Shown: piece by piece, positions 15,975 through 25,513 of the stretch
How positions within the stretch are numbered: the stretch's first letter is position 1
Layout of the letters: the number at the start of each line of letters is the position of its first letter
DNA from: Caryophanales bacterium UBA6259
GTDB lineage: Bacteria; Bacillota; Bacilli; Tepidibacillales; Tepidibacillaceae
NCBI GenBank assembly: GCA_002441135.1
Contig: DJVJ01000041.1
Location: forward strand, 1 to 64,000
DNA: 64,000 nt
Reading direction: 5' to 3'
Notes under the pieces: generated by a model
Databases searched by the model: none
What the model was told of the DNA's origin: nothing
Seen by the model: only the letters and a program-made list of their open reading frames with translations
Position numbers and translations under genes: made by a program

Positions 15975-16538
15975 TTGAAGAAACAAGAGCTAGCTTTTAT
16001 GGCAATTCGAATTTTATCTTTGTATATTTTGGTCAAGGCTTTTTTAAGCTTGGCACAGCTTACACATATTCAGGTTATTAATTATATGTCGATGGTTGAG
16101 CAATTTAAAGAACTTGCTGAGGGAATGCTTTTTCCTATATTACTCGTTGCCATTGGCCCTTTTGTTTTACTTCTTACATTTAGTATTCTCTTATGGATCT
16201 ATGCGAAATCGATATCTCAATACATGATTCTAGACAAAGAATCTGCAAAAATTGAAGAAGATACAGATACCCTTCCTTCACTAACCTCAGATGACTTACA
16301 AACTATCGCTTTTTCTGTAATTGGACTCATATTAGTCTCAATAACTATTCCTGATCTCTTCAACATAATTCCTAATCTATTAAATTTAAATGAACTTGGG
16401 GATCTAGCAACAGATAATGTTAAAATGAGTACCTTCATGTCATTATTGGCGAAGATTGTTCAATTATTGATTGGATTTGGTTTGTTTTTTGGTGGAAAGG
16501 GAATATCATCATTGCTAAAGCGGGTACGCGGCGTTTAA
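15975..16538 (+). CDS. Hypothetical membrane protein
   Basis: TTG 15975 is preferred because TAGGAGG lies nine bases upstream; 187 residues. Four hydrophobic segments are visible, at about residues 10-27, 48-72, 110-130 and 157-176, joined by a hydrophilic stretch rich in Asp and Glu (KIEEDTDTLPSLTSDD). No known family recognised. It is monocistronic, between a terminator and a chemotaxis receptor gene. Confidence 0.5.
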   Translation: MKKQELAFMAIRILSLYILVKAFLSLAQLTHIQVINYMSMVEQFKELAEGMLFPILLVAIGPFVLLLTFSILLWIYAKSISQYMILDKESAKIEEDTDTLPSLTSDDLQTIAFSVIGLILVSITIPDLFNIIPNLLNLNELGDLATDNVKMSTFMSLLAKIVQLLIGFGLFFGGKGISSLLKRVRGV

Positions 16539-16707
16539 TTTATTAGTGCTCGTTAGTTATAATACTTAACGATTGATTAAAGACTTCTCTTATAGTACAG
16601 GGGGAGTCTATTTTTTTACATATTTGTCACAAGGATTTTGTAAAAATATGTCGAAAAGGTTTAATATAAGCTATACAAAAACATACATATCAAAGGGGAG
16701 ACACCAC

Positions 16708-18714
16708 TTGAATAACAGCAAGAAAAAGTTTAAGTTAAAAAGTACATTGGCAACGAAACTGCTTATTCTGTTCCTTTTATTGTCAATGCTACCTGTAATC
16801 ATTAGTTCTATTATTTTGTACCAAAATTCTAAAGTAAATCTTGATCATATGATTGATGAAAAGTTAAATCAGGCCATTTCATCCGCAAATTATAATTTTA
16901 ATCTAAAAGAAAATGAAGGTTTACTTATTGCCAAAAATTATGCCGAAGATAATGAAATTATTTCACTTCTAAAAGAAGGGAATCGGGAATTACTTGATAA
17001 AAAACTAGAGCTCGTATATCCTATCTTGAATAAAGAAAAAGGAGTTACAGTTTTTGAGATAGGAGATCAAAATGGAGTGGTCTTTACTAGAGCACATTCA
17101 CCTGGTAAATATGGCGATGATAAAAGCGATAACTCTTCAATTAAAAAAGCATTAAAAGGTAATGAGGTAACAGGTTTTGAGTTTGGAAGTAGTGGATTAG
17201 CTGTAAGAGCTTTTACACCAATCCTATCAGAAGGGAAAATAATTGGGACCATTCAAGTTGGATTTAATTTAGATAAAAATTTTCTGAAGGATTTAGAACA
17301 AATGCTTCTTGGCAGTGTAGCACTATACCAACAGGATACCTTAATCATATCGTCTAATGATGAAGAAAATGGAAATGTGGGTCAATCCATTGAAGATAAA
17401 ACAATTTTTCAACGAATTTTAAACAATGAACAAGTAGAAATTGCACAGAATAATAGAATGAGTATTTATTACCCCTTACATGATCCTTCTGGAGAAGTAA
17501 TTCAAGGGATGATTAGAGTCGACCAAGATTTAAGTAGTATACAAGAGGCACAGAATCAGTCTTTAATCTATACATTTATTATTATTGTTTCTACTCTCAT
17601 CATCGCCTTCATAATCTCTATATATTTTAGTCGTCAGATAACCAAACCTATTAAGAAGCTACAGCAGCTTATGGAGGAAATTTCTAATGGTGATTTATCT
17701 AACGATATCCCGATTGAAGATAAAGGGGATGAGATTAGCGAATTATATAAAAGTTCTTTTAAAATGTCGAATCAATTAAAAGACCTGATCGAAGAAGCAA
17801 CAATTACTGGTGAACAAGTATCAGCATCTGCTGAGCAACTAGTAGCTATTGCCAACGAAAGCTCAAAAGCAATCGAACAAATAGCGACAATGAGCCAGTT
17901 TGTTTCAGAAGGAGCAGAATCGCAATTACGAAGTGTTAAAGATGTAAAAAGTGAAACAGATCTTTTATTGGAGGAGTCAAAACAAATCGCTAATCGAAGT
18001 AATGAAATGTCGAATTTAACAGAACAAACGGTATTGATTACTAGCGAGGGTGGAAAACAGGTTGAAGAAGTTTTAACAGAAATGAAAGAAATTAATCTAA
18101 CAATAAAAAACACAGCCGATGTAATAATAAACCTTGGAAAGCAATCTAAAGAAATTGAAAGCATCTTAACAATTATCTCAGATATTGCAAATCAAACGAA
18201 TTTATTGGCTCTAAATGCGGCGATAGAAGCTGCACGGGCTGGTGAGCATGGAAGAGGTTTTGCGGTTGTGGCCGACGAGGTAAGAAAGTTGGCCGAGGAA
18301 TCACAAGAGTCCACAAAACAGATTGATGCGATTATTCAAACGATACAACGTGAAACGGAGAATGCAGTAACTTCAATTAAGCTTGGTACTACTAAAGTTG
18401 CAAGTGGCTTAGAGAAAACAGTATCTGTTAATACGGCATTTAACACAGTGAAGGAATCCCTTGTACAGGTTAGTGAAAAAGTGCAAATTGTTTCCGCGTC
18501 TATAAATACTATAGCAAACAGTGTGAATCAGGTTGTTCAGTCTGTAGAAGTTGTGAGTGAAGCTGCGGATAAAGGGGCTGCAAGTAGCCAAGAAAACTCT
18601 GCAGCAACAGAAGAACAATTGGCTACAATGGAAGAACTGTCATCATCTGCTGAGCATCTGGCTCATCTTTCAGAAAACCTTCAGGAAAAATTAAGTCAAT
18701 TTAAAACAAAGTAA
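16708..18714 (+). CDS. Methyl-accepting chemotaxis protein
   Basis: Start at TTG 16708 behind AAGGGGAG; 668 residues. Layout: first transmembrane helix near residues 15-35, an extracellular Cache-type sensor of about 250 residues (GVTVFEIGDQNGVVFTRAHS, IGTIQVGFNLDKNF), a second helix (TFIIIVSTLIIAFIISIYFS), a HAMP domain (ITKPIKKLQQLMEEISNGDL) and a long coiled-coil signalling domain with the hairpin tip IEAARAGEHGRGFAVVADEVRKL split across two blocks. It transmits ligand binding to CheA/CheW. Ligand unknown; no chemotaxis partner is in the window. Confidence 0.92.
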   Translation: MNNSKKKFKLKSTLATKLLILFLLLSMLPVIISSIILYQNSKVNLDHMIDEKLNQAISSANYNFNLKENEGLLIAKNYAEDNEIISLLKEGNRELLDKKLELVYPILNKEKGVTVFEIGDQNGVVFTRAHSPGKYGDDKSDNSSIKKALKGNEVTGFEFGSSGLAVRAFTPILSEGKIIGTIQVGFNLDKNFLKDLEQMLLGSVALYQQDTLIISSNDEENGNVGQSIEDKTIFQRILNNEQVEIAQNNRMSIYYPLHDPSGEVIQGMIRVDQDLSSIQEAQNQSLIYTFIIIVSTLIIAFIISIYFSRQITKPIKKLQQLMEEISNGDLSNDIPIEDKGDEISELYKSSFKMSNQLKDLIEEATITGEQVSASAEQLVAIANESSKAIEQIATMSQFVSEGAESQLRSVKDVKSETDLLLEESKQIANRSNEMSNLTEQTVLITSEGGKQVEEVLTEMKEINLTIKNTADVIINLGKQSKEIESILTIISDIANQTNLLALNAAIEAARAGEHGRGFAVVADEVRKLAEESQESTKQIDAIIQTIQRETENAVTSIKLGTTKVASGLEKTVSVNTAFNTVKESLVQVSEKVQIVSASINTIANSVNQVVQSVEVVSEAADKGAASSQENSAATEEQLATMEELSSSAEHLAHLSENLQEKLSQFKTK

Positions 18715-18730
18715 AAAAAGTAAAAACAAT

Positions 18731-18761
18731 CAAGACTCTCCTATTGCTAGGAAGAGTCTTG
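18731..18761 (-). terminator. Terminator of the nrdDG operon
   Basis: The inverted repeat CAAGACTCT...AGAGTCTTG contains the nrdG stop codon; on the minus strand a T-rich run (ATTGTTTTTAC) follows. It may also limit transcription from the chemotaxis gene on the plus strand. Confidence 0.6.
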
Positions 18762-19418
18762 TTCCATAAACTCATTAACAAAATAAGGTACATTAGTATC
18801 GTAATTTTTATTTAGTGCCTCAACAAAATATTTAATTTCATTAAAAAAATCCATAGATAAAATAGGGTACTGCACGGTACGAATTTGACTATATGGACTA
18901 TTGTGTTCAATTACTAAATGAACTGAAGTAATTAGACGATCGACCAATAATTTCGTTGGAATAAACCCAAGTACGCTTTTGTATACCTCTTGATCATCTT
19001 TATTATTTAGGTGAAGGAGATGATAAGGTAGTTTCATATCCAGATGAATCCCATCAACTAGATTTCTGTCAAGTAGCACTTTTATTTTATCTGGAAATGT
19101 TCCGTTTGTATTAATAATTATGATTCCTTTAAAAATGGACTTAACTTTAAACAAAAAAGGAATAATCTGATCAAGGCTTTCTAGTAGAAATTCTCCTCCA
19201 CTTAAAATAATCGCATCAAAAAAATAACCATTAAACTGTATATGCTCGATAATATCATCTTCATAATAGTAAGGCTGTGTATCTTTATTTAAAACTAATT
19301 CCTCATAATTGTGGCAACCGTAACAATGAAAATTACATCCTGTAAGAGTATGGATAAGTAAAGCATGATGTCCATGTAAGTCATTAAAGCTTCTAATTAA
19401 ATTTTTGTAAAATTTCAT
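18747..19418 (-). CDS. nrdG: Anaerobic ribonucleotide reductase activating protein
   Basis: 223 residues, seven bases downstream of nrdD. The radical SAM cluster motif is CNFHCYGC (Cys28, 32, 35), the Cx3Cx2C spacing that holds a [4Fe-4S] cluster. A Gly-rich SAM-binding strand follows (IILSGGEFLLE). The enzyme cleaves S-adenosylmethionine to install the glycyl radical on NrdD under anoxia. It is somewhat longer than the compact Escherichia coli NrdG, with an unassigned C-terminal region. Controlled with nrdD by the upstream riboswitch. Confidence 0.88.
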   Translation of the reverse strand: MKFYKNLIRSFNDLHGHHALLIHTLTGCNFHCYGCHNYEELVLNKDTQPYYYEDDIIEHIQFNGYFFDAIILSGGEFLLESLDQIIPFLFKVKSIFKGIIIINTNGTFPDKIKVLLDRNLVDGIHLDMKLPYHLLHLNNKDDQEVYKSVLGFIPTKLLVDRLITSVHLVIEHNSPYSQIRTVQYPILSMDFFNEIKYFVEALNKNYDTNVPYFVNEFMEQDSS

Positions 19419-19425
19419 TCTAGCC

Positions 19426-21393
19426 CTAATAAACCATTTCCCTTTCTATTGTTTTTACCGGATGTTTTTCTAAGTCATTACGGTTTATCCTTTTTCTAGA
19501 GTTCCAATCAAATCTTCGTGCTTTACTCCAAAAGTTTTCATCTCCATTATAAAATCCATTTTCATCTTCGTGAATATTCTTTCGTGAGATCATTTTTACA
19601 TATCCAATTACTCTACTAAATGTAGCAATGTCCGTACTATCACAGACAGGACAAGCTATTATTTCCTTTGCATCAGTAGCTACAATTTGCTGTCCACATT
19701 GCATACAACTCGTGATAGTTGGTGTTAATGTCAAATAATTAATTGGTTTCCGAAAAATTTTATCAATATAATTTGAAAGTAATGCGGGTTCTGCTTTTGT
19801 TTCCAAAAAGTGATGTAGTATACTTCCTGATGTAGCATATCCTTGAAATTCTGCACTGTTTTCGATCTGCTGTAAAAAGTCCTCTTCACTAAATGGTAGC
19901 ATTGCACCAGAGGTTAAGTAAACATCTTCACCAGTACCTTGAACAAAGATATTGCGATTATTTTTTTTAGCCCATTTAAGATCATGTCGGGCCAATTTAA
20001 TTCCAGCATTTTCAGCTGGAGCATATTCAATACCGCAAGCGACTTGATCTCTAATTATAAAATCATTGACGATCTCTGTTAGATATTGCATGAGCTCATG
20101 AGCAAATTTTTTCCCGTTTTGATTTTTTAAACCATCAGGAAACCCTAGATTTATTAAACCTTCATGCATTCCTGTAATGGCAAATACATTAAAATAGTTT
20201 TTGAGATTTCTATTAAATGCAAAGAAAGTAGGATAAAGCTCTCGATTCGCTTCAATCCAGTGTCTTTTTGCTTGATGTCCTTGTTGCATAATCTCCATAT
20301 ATTCTCTTATTTTTTCCTTCATAATTCTGATATCTTGCCCGAATTCCATTAAGACACGATTGATATTTAAATTTAAGACCTGAACTGCACCGGTGGAACC
20401 AGTAGAACTACCAAATATCCCACCACCTACTTGAGAAAGAAGTTCTAAATCAATTTGTAATCTACAGCATAGGCTACGACTTACCTCTGGATCTTTTGGT
20501 TTTATGTATGGATTCAAATTTTGGTAGTAATCATTCTTAAAAGGAGTTGTTCTAAAATTTTCAAAATAAACCCCTCCCCAATTGTACATTTTGGCTAATA
20601 AATATAAGAATAATTCATTCTCTAAGCTAAAAGAATCATCAATAGGAACAGTGATTAAAGGGAAAGTAAATGGAATTCCGTTCCCTGTACCTTCTGCCAT
20701 AACATCAATTATTGCTTTATTAATTCGATCGAAATATCTGGAGGGAATATCTTTATATTGAATAGTTCTTGATTGACCGCCAATCACAATATATTCCTCT
20801 TTTATTTCTTCCGATGGTTTCCCAAACTCCATTGTAATATTAGAAAAGGCTGATTGAGAACCACTTCTAAGAGGCATGTTCATTTCCCATATTAGACTTT
20901 GGAAAAGTTGTTTTAATTCAAAATCAGAATAACTTCTAGTGTTTTCTAGCTCTTCAATATATAGATAAGAAGCAGCTATTGTTGTCATTTGAGATAACAT
21001 TACAGCTCCTGAGACTTGCTGCGACATTAAAACGATAATATTGCTATAATGCCTTAATAAAGTATCTAATCTTTTAGTAGGTTTAGAGGACAGCATATTT
21101 TTTGCTAATGTTGGAATACCGAAAGTTGCTACATCTTTACAACTAACACTTAAGCAATAAGGGCTTAATTGTTTATCATGAATGTAAACTATTCCGTCTT
21201 CATATAATTCTTTTAATTCTTTCGGAAGAACAGAATTTAATAGGTATTGCTCCTCAGAATAATTGGTTAAATTCAGCCTTAATAATGGCAAAGAAAAAAC
21301 ATAATTACTATTTTCCCGTTTTAGATAATCTGCTTTCTTGTCCTCATCAATCGAGACAAACTTCTCAATTATTTCATCTGTACTTTTAAACAC
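19426..21393 (-). CDS. nrdD: Anaerobic (class III) ribonucleoside-triphosphate reductase
   Basis: 655 residues. It reduces ribonucleoside triphosphates to deoxy forms without oxygen, using a glycyl radical. Visible features: candidate active-site cysteines (SVSCKDVATFG and SRSLCCRLQID), the zinc ribbon Cys563, 566, 581 and 584 (CMQCG...CPVC), and the glycyl radical loop RVIGYVKM with Gly597. There is no N-terminal ATP-cone, so the usual dATP overall-activity switch appears absent, as in shorter class III enzymes. Expression is tied to cobalamin by a leader riboswitch, suggesting that a B12-dependent reductase exists elsewhere in the genome. Confidence 0.92.
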   Translation of the reverse strand: MFKSTDEIIEKFVSIDEDKKADYLKRENSNYVFSLPLLRLNLTNYSEEQYLLNSVLPKELKELYEDGIVYIHDKQLSPYCLSVSCKDVATFGIPTLAKNMLSSKPTKRLDTLLRHYSNIIVLMSQQVSGAVMLSQMTTIAASYLYIEELENTRSYSDFELKQLFQSLIWEMNMPLRSGSQSAFSNITMEFGKPSEEIKEEYIVIGGQSRTIQYKDIPSRYFDRINKAIIDVMAEGTGNGIPFTFPLITVPIDDSFSLENELFLYLLAKMYNWGGVYFENFRTTPFKNDYYQNLNPYIKPKDPEVSRSLCCRLQIDLELLSQVGGGIFGSSTGSTGAVQVLNLNINRVLMEFGQDIRIMKEKIREYMEIMQQGHQAKRHWIEANRELYPTFFAFNRNLKNYFNVFAITGMHEGLINLGFPDGLKNQNGKKFAHELMQYLTEIVNDFIIRDQVACGIEYAPAENAGIKLARHDLKWAKKNNRNIFVQGTGEDVYLTSGAMLPFSEEDFLQQIENSAEFQGYATSGSILHHFLETKAEPALLSNYIDKIFRKPINYLTLTPTITSCMQCGQQIVATDAKEIIACPVCDSTDIATFSRVIGYVKMISRKNIHEDENGFYNGDENFWSKARRFDWNSRKRINRNDLEKHPVKTIEREMVY

Positions 21394-21420
21394 AATATCA
21401 TCTCCTCGTTTTAATTCCTA

Positions 21421-21453
21421 TTTAATAAAAAAATCCGCTCATATTGAGCGGAT
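21421..21453 (-). terminator. Attenuator hairpin in the nrdDG leader
   Basis: A perfect nine-base stem ATCCGCTCA/TGAGCGGAT with a three-base loop is followed on the minus strand by seven T. It sits between the cobalamin aptamer and the nrdD start, so it is likely the expression platform: transcription stops when B12 is bound. Confidence 0.8.
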
Positions 21454-21544
21454 TGAACGAAAGCATAAAAGGACATTGCGAAACGATCCCTTTATACGCT
21501 CGTCCTATCCTCTCAATTCCCGAAGAAAATATAGACAGAAAAAA

Positions 21545-21706
21545 AGGCAGGTCTCCTGACTTGTGATCATTCTACTTTGAGCCCTTCCCATATAAAACAG
21601 CTAAATGTTTATACAGTGGTTAGTTACTCATTTCGTCTCACATACAGTTGCGGGTACAGTTCCGGTATCTCACCAGATTCCCTATTAAGTCTTAATAGAC
21701 ACCTTA
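21545..21706 (-). promoter_or_regulatory. Cobalamin (B12) riboswitch
   Basis: On the minus strand the leader contains the exact B12 box AGTCAGGAGACCTGCC (21546-21561). Upstream come GGGAAGGGCT, CCACTG, CCCGCAACTG and GGTGAGATACCGGAAC in the order expected of the aptamer core. The leader continues into an intrinsic terminator before nrdD, giving the classical B12-off arrangement. Confidence 0.93.
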
Positions 21707-21727
21707 AATTCGAGATGAATACTATAT

Positions 21728-21755
21728 ATTGTACATTATTTAATTCGAACAACAA
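21728..21755 (-). promoter_or_regulatory. Candidate promoter of nrdDG
   Basis: On the minus strand TTGTTG, a 16-base spacer and TACAAT are followed within about 20 bases by the riboswitch 5' end. Spacing fits a vegetative promoter; the -35 box is only partly consensus. Confidence 0.45.
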
Positions 21756-21849
21756 CATCTTGTATACTATTAAACAGCAAACTAGATTTTTTTGCAAGTG
21801 TAAAATGAAATGCGTTTGTATATTAATAATTTCTATTTTTTTATCTAGT

Positions 21850-22129
21850 TTAGTTTTCTTGATATACTGGATAACCTGTAATGCAAAGATCGTCTCCAAA
21901 GCTGTCAATGGAAAGATCAGAAAGGGTAATTGCATTCTCCATATTTTCTACTCCAATTCCACCGATAGCAGTTGGTGCTGTTTTACCACCGATAAGCTTT
22001 GGAGCAATAAAACTAATATATTTATCAATAAGTTGGTGCTCAAATAATTGGCCAATTAAAGTAGCTCCACCCTCTACTAAAACAGAAGTAATTTGATTTT
22101 TACCTAAGTATTCAAGTACTTTCTTTAAG
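21850..22129 (-). pseudogene. ribD: ribD fragment (reductase-domain C-terminus), inverted
   Basis: The minus strand encodes about 92 residues: ITSVLVEGGATLIGQLFEHQ, then YISFIAPKLIGGKTAPTAIG, ending at a normal stop at 21850. This is the end of the bifunctional riboflavin deaminase-reductase RibD. Everything upstream is missing; at 22129-22136 the sequence passes directly into ribBA on the opposite strand. In Bacillus ribD precedes ribBA on the same strand, so this fragment is inverted. It is non-functional. Confidence 0.85.
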
Positions 22130-22135
22130 CAAACC

Positions 22136-23256
22136 TATCGTGAAAATGAAGGAGATTTTGTTGCATTAGCAGAAAAGGCATCACCTGATGTAATTAACTT
22201 TATGATTAAACATGGTAGAGGATTAGTTTGTGTGCCGATTACAGGTGAGCGAGCTAAAGAGCTCGAACTATCCCCAATGGTACAAAAAAATACCGATACT
22301 CATGAAACGGCTTTTACTGTATCCGTCGATCATAAGGATAGTACAACAGGTATTTCTGCATATGAACGTTCTCAAACCATCATGGAATTAATTGATAGTG
22401 ATGCTCAAGCCTCTGATTTTAGAAGACCTGGACATATATTTCCGCTAATCGCTAAACCAGGTGGAGTATTACGAAGAGCTGGGCATACAGAAGCAACGGT
22501 AGATTTGGCCAAATTAGCAGGTGCATACCCTGCAGGAGTAATCTGCGAAGTGATTAAAGAGGATGGCACTATGGCTCGCGTTCCTGATCTTCAGGAAATA
22601 GCTGATGAGCATGGTCTAACTATGATAACCATTGCAGATTTAATTAAATACCGAAATGAAAAAGAAAGCTTAATTCATCGAGAAGTGGAAGTAACTCTTC
22701 CAACGGAATTTGGTGATTTTCAAGTAGTAGCTTATACCAATGAGATTGATGATAAGGAACATATTGCGCTTGTAAAAGGAAATTTAAATAGTGAGGAACC
22801 AACACTTGTAAGAATTCATTCAGAATGCCTAACAGGAGATATTTTTGGCTCTTACCGATTTGATTGCGGTCCTCAGCTTCATGCAGCTTTAAGGCAAATT
22901 AACGAGAATGGCCAAGGAGTTCCCTTTATATGCGTCAAGAGGGTAGAGGAATTGGTTTAATTAATAAGTTAAAAGCCTATCAGTTACAGGATCAGGGATT
23001 TGATACGGTAGAGGCAAACCATAAGCTAGGGTTCCCAGATGATCTAAGATATTATGGTATTGGTGCTCAGATATTGAAAAATCTTGGCGTAAGAAAAATT
23101 AATTTACTGACCAATAATCCAAGGAAAATTAAAGGATTAGAAGAACATGGTTTAGAAATTGTTGATCGTGTTCCATTAATCATTACACCTAATGATAAAA
23201 ATATTCATTATTTAAAAACCAAAGAAAAAAAACTAGGACATTTATTAGACTTATAA
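22136..23256 (+). pseudogene. ribBA: ribBA, truncated and frameshifted
   Basis: RibBA makes dihydroxybutanone phosphate (RibB half) and opens GTP (RibA half) for riboflavin. The plus strand starts abruptly at RENEGDFVALAEKA, lacking about 25 N-terminal residues and any start codon. The RibA half has a Phe (codon 22859-22861) where the zinc-binding RCDCG motif needs Cys (it reads RFDCG), then loses one base near 22922, just before the catalytic RQEGRGIGL segment. The rest reads normally to KLGHLLDL. Three independent lesions mark it as dead; the lost base alone could be a sequencing error. Confidence 0.85.
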
Positions 23257-23271
23257 GAAAGGAAGAGAACA

Positions 23272-23739
23272 ATGGGAAAAAGTTATGAAGGTCATTTAAT
23301 TGGTACAGGGTTAAAAGTAGGGATTGTATTAGGACGATTTAACGAATTTATTACCAGCAAGCTACTTGGTGGAGCAGAAGATGCATTAATCAGACATGGA
23401 GTAGAAAAGGAAAATATTGAGGTGCTATGGGTGCCCGGGGCCTTTGAGATTCCTCTTGCTGCAAAGAAAATGGCGAATACAAAGAAATATGATGCCATCA
23501 TTACACTTGGGGCAGTAATTCGTGGTGCTACTCCACATTTTGACTATGTTTCAGCTGAAGTTTCTAAAGGAGTGGCCTCTGTTAGCCTGCAATCCGATGT
23601 TCCAGTAATATTTGGTGTATTAACGACTGACTCCATTGAGCAAGCCATAGAGCGCGCTGGAACAAAAGCAGGTAATAAAGGTTGGGAAGCTGGAGTAACT
23701 GCTATTGAAATGGCTAATGTTTTAAAACAATTATCTTAA
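23272..23739 (+). CDS. ribH: 6,7-dimethyl-8-ribityllumazine synthase
   Basis: 155 residues behind AAGGAAGAG, 15 bases after ribBA. It joins dihydroxybutanone phosphate to the ribityl-diaminouracil, the penultimate step to riboflavin; the enzyme forms 60-mer capsids in Bacillus. Motifs are intact: GRFNEFITSKLLGGA, WVPGAFEIPLAAKK, GAVIRGATPHFDYV, with the catalytic His in PHFDY, and GVLTTDSIEQAIERAGTKAG. It is the only undamaged riboflavin gene here; ribE is absent and ribD and ribBA are broken, so it needs partners elsewhere in the genome or is a relic. Confidence 0.92.
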   Translation: MGKSYEGHLIGTGLKVGIVLGRFNEFITSKLLGGAEDALIRHGVEKENIEVLWVPGAFEIPLAAKKMANTKKYDAIITLGAVIRGATPHFDYVSAEVSKGVASVSLQSDVPVIFGVLTTDSIEQAIERAGTKAGNKGWEAGVTAIEMANVLKQLS

Positions 23740-23773
23740 TTGGAAACTTGAAATATATAATCAGAAAAACCGT

Positions 23774-23820
23774 AAGCTGCTAAAGCCCAATTCTCTATTT
23801 GGCTTTGGCAGCTTGTTTTT
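23774..23820 (+). terminator. Intrinsic terminator after ribH
   Basis: Long stem AAGCTGC-AAAGCC/GGCTTT-GCAGCTT with single unpaired bases and a 13-base loop, then GTTTTT. Confidence 0.85.
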
Positions 23821-24113
23821 CATATGATCCTATAAACACTTAGATTTTTATTTTTAGTTTAAAAAAATGGAGGATTTTGTATTATTTAGCAGAATTATAA
23901 AGGTATAAGTGATTATTTGTATGTTTTTTACATATATTTAAGAGGATATAATGGACCTTGTGAGGAGGTTCATAACAGTTAAATTAAATATATAAAAATA
24001 TATCGAATAACATAATATCATTTGTCTATTAAGAAAAGTTGATACCAAATGTATATCGACCATATGAGATTGGGGCCAACAAACAAAAAAAATGATGAAG
24101 GAGTTGTTAGAAA

Positions 24114-25337
24114 GTGATTCTAGCGAAGAAAGTTAGATTGATTCCCAATGAAGAACAAGAAAAACAACTCTGGAAATCAGCAGGAACGTCTAGGTATATA
24201 TTTAATTGGGCATTAAACAAGCAAATTGAGCATTTTGAGAAAACAGGAAAGCTGAATAAAATTTCAGACCGAGTTTTAAGAAAAGAGCTTACCAAGTTAA
24301 AACAAAGCAAAGAACATGAATGGCTTTATGATGTTAGTAATAACGTTGGAAAACAAGCAGTAAAGGATGTTTGCTTGGCAATTGACAGATTCCATTTAGA
24401 AAGTAAAAAGTATGGCTATCGATATAGAAAATCAGCAATTCAAAAAGGGAAATCGTTAACCTCGGGATTTTGAAGATTTCCCGAGATTCAAAAGCAGAAA
24501 AAAATCAAAAATAACCTTCTACAATGAGTTAAATTAAAAGTAAAAGATAGCATGGTTTTAATCGAAAAAGTGGGATGGGTGAAAGTTGCCGAACCGAATA
24601 AAGTACCGATTGGAGCAAAATATACAAATCCTAGAATTACGTACGACCATAAGTATTGGTATATTTCTGTGGGCGTAGAAGTTACAGAAACAGCAGAAAA
24701 AAGTACGGGAATCTCCATAGGTGTCGATCTGGGAATAAAAGATTTAGCAGTGGTTTCAAATATCGACAAACCTTTTAAAAATATCAACAAAACAAAAGAA
24801 GTGAAACGATTAAAGAAAAAGTTAAAAAGAAAACAAAGGCAAGTTTAAGGAAAATATGAAGAAAACAAGACTTCATTAGGAAAGGTAGGTGAAAACCGTT
24901 ACAAATTTACAAAAACGGAAAATATCCAAAAATTAGAGAAAGAAATAAAACTTATACATCGAAGGCTTTCCAATATCCGTTTAAACCATATTCATCAAAC
25001 AACAAACGAGATAGTGAAAACCAAACCATCTACCATTGTTGTTGAAGATTTAAATGTAAGTGGCATGATGAAGAATAAACATCTATCCAAGGCGATTCAA
25101 GAACAAAATTTCCACAAATTCATCACTACCCTGCAATACAAAAGCAAATTAAATGGTATTGAATTTGTGAAAGCGGATAGATTTTATCCATCAAGCAAAA
25201 TGTGTTCGAATTGTGGGGATACAAAGAAAGATTTGAAATTAAAAGATAGAATTTTCGTTTGTCCGTCATGCAATTTCAAGATAGATAGAGATAAAAATGC
25301 ATCTATTAATCTTTCAAGATACCCGAAATCAGCATAA
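24114..25337 (+). pseudogene. tnpB: tnpB, degenerate copy
   Basis: About 90% identical by eye to the intact TnpB at 10587. Lesions: a stop after KGKSLTSGF near 24471 caused by a short frameshift, a deletion near 24525, and an ochre stop at 24846-24848. The nuclease residues (VGVDLGIKDL, VVEDLNVSGM, CSNCG, CPSCNFKIDRD) are still recognisable. No full-length product is possible. Confidence 0.9.
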
Positions 25338-25506
25338 TATCACATACAAGATGATGCTGATATGTACTGTTCGTTACGCAGGAATTTAAGCCTTTGGAGT
25401 GTCATATCAAACGAAAGTAGTGTAATTCTTCGGAATCACAAAATCGGACACGTTGAATAAGGAAAAAATCTCTAATCATTAGATTTTTGTAGATTTATGT
25501 AACGGG
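25338..25506 (+). ncRNA. Omega-RNA-type right end, second copy
   Basis: Nearly identical to 11817-11987, with only a few substitutions and two single-base losses, while the adjacent tnpB has decayed more. The putative guide would be read from the flank after 25506, which is the start of the nfeD-like gene. If transcribed it could be used in trans by the intact TnpB. Confidence 0.5.
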
Positions 25507-25513
25507 GAGTAAT

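Larger units (their letters stand above)
23964..25506 (+). mobile_element. IS607-family element, internally deleted copy
   Basis: Both ends match the complete copy at 9886-11987 (GGAGGTTC-TAACAGTTAAAT on the left, TGTAACGG on the right). Nearly all of tnpA is gone: the left end passes at about 24070 into the last codons of tnpA (AAAAAAATGAT-AGGAGTTGTTAGAAAGTGA). The tnpB remnant is frameshifted. It cannot move unless TnpA is supplied in trans by the other copy. Confidence 0.85.

Noticed and set aside
21577..22047. Plus-strand ORF of 156 codons
   Set aside because: It runs antisense through the cobalamin riboswitch and the ribD fragment, has no ribosome binding site and low-complexity content.
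21394..22135. FMN riboswitch for the riboflavin genes
   Set aside because: Conserved RFN elements are absent; the structured leader here has the B12 box and faces nrdD.
23740..24000. Own promoter of the nfeD-floT pair, possibly sigma-W
   Set aside because: No sigma-W-type TGAAAC and CGTA pair was found upstream of the IS607 left end.
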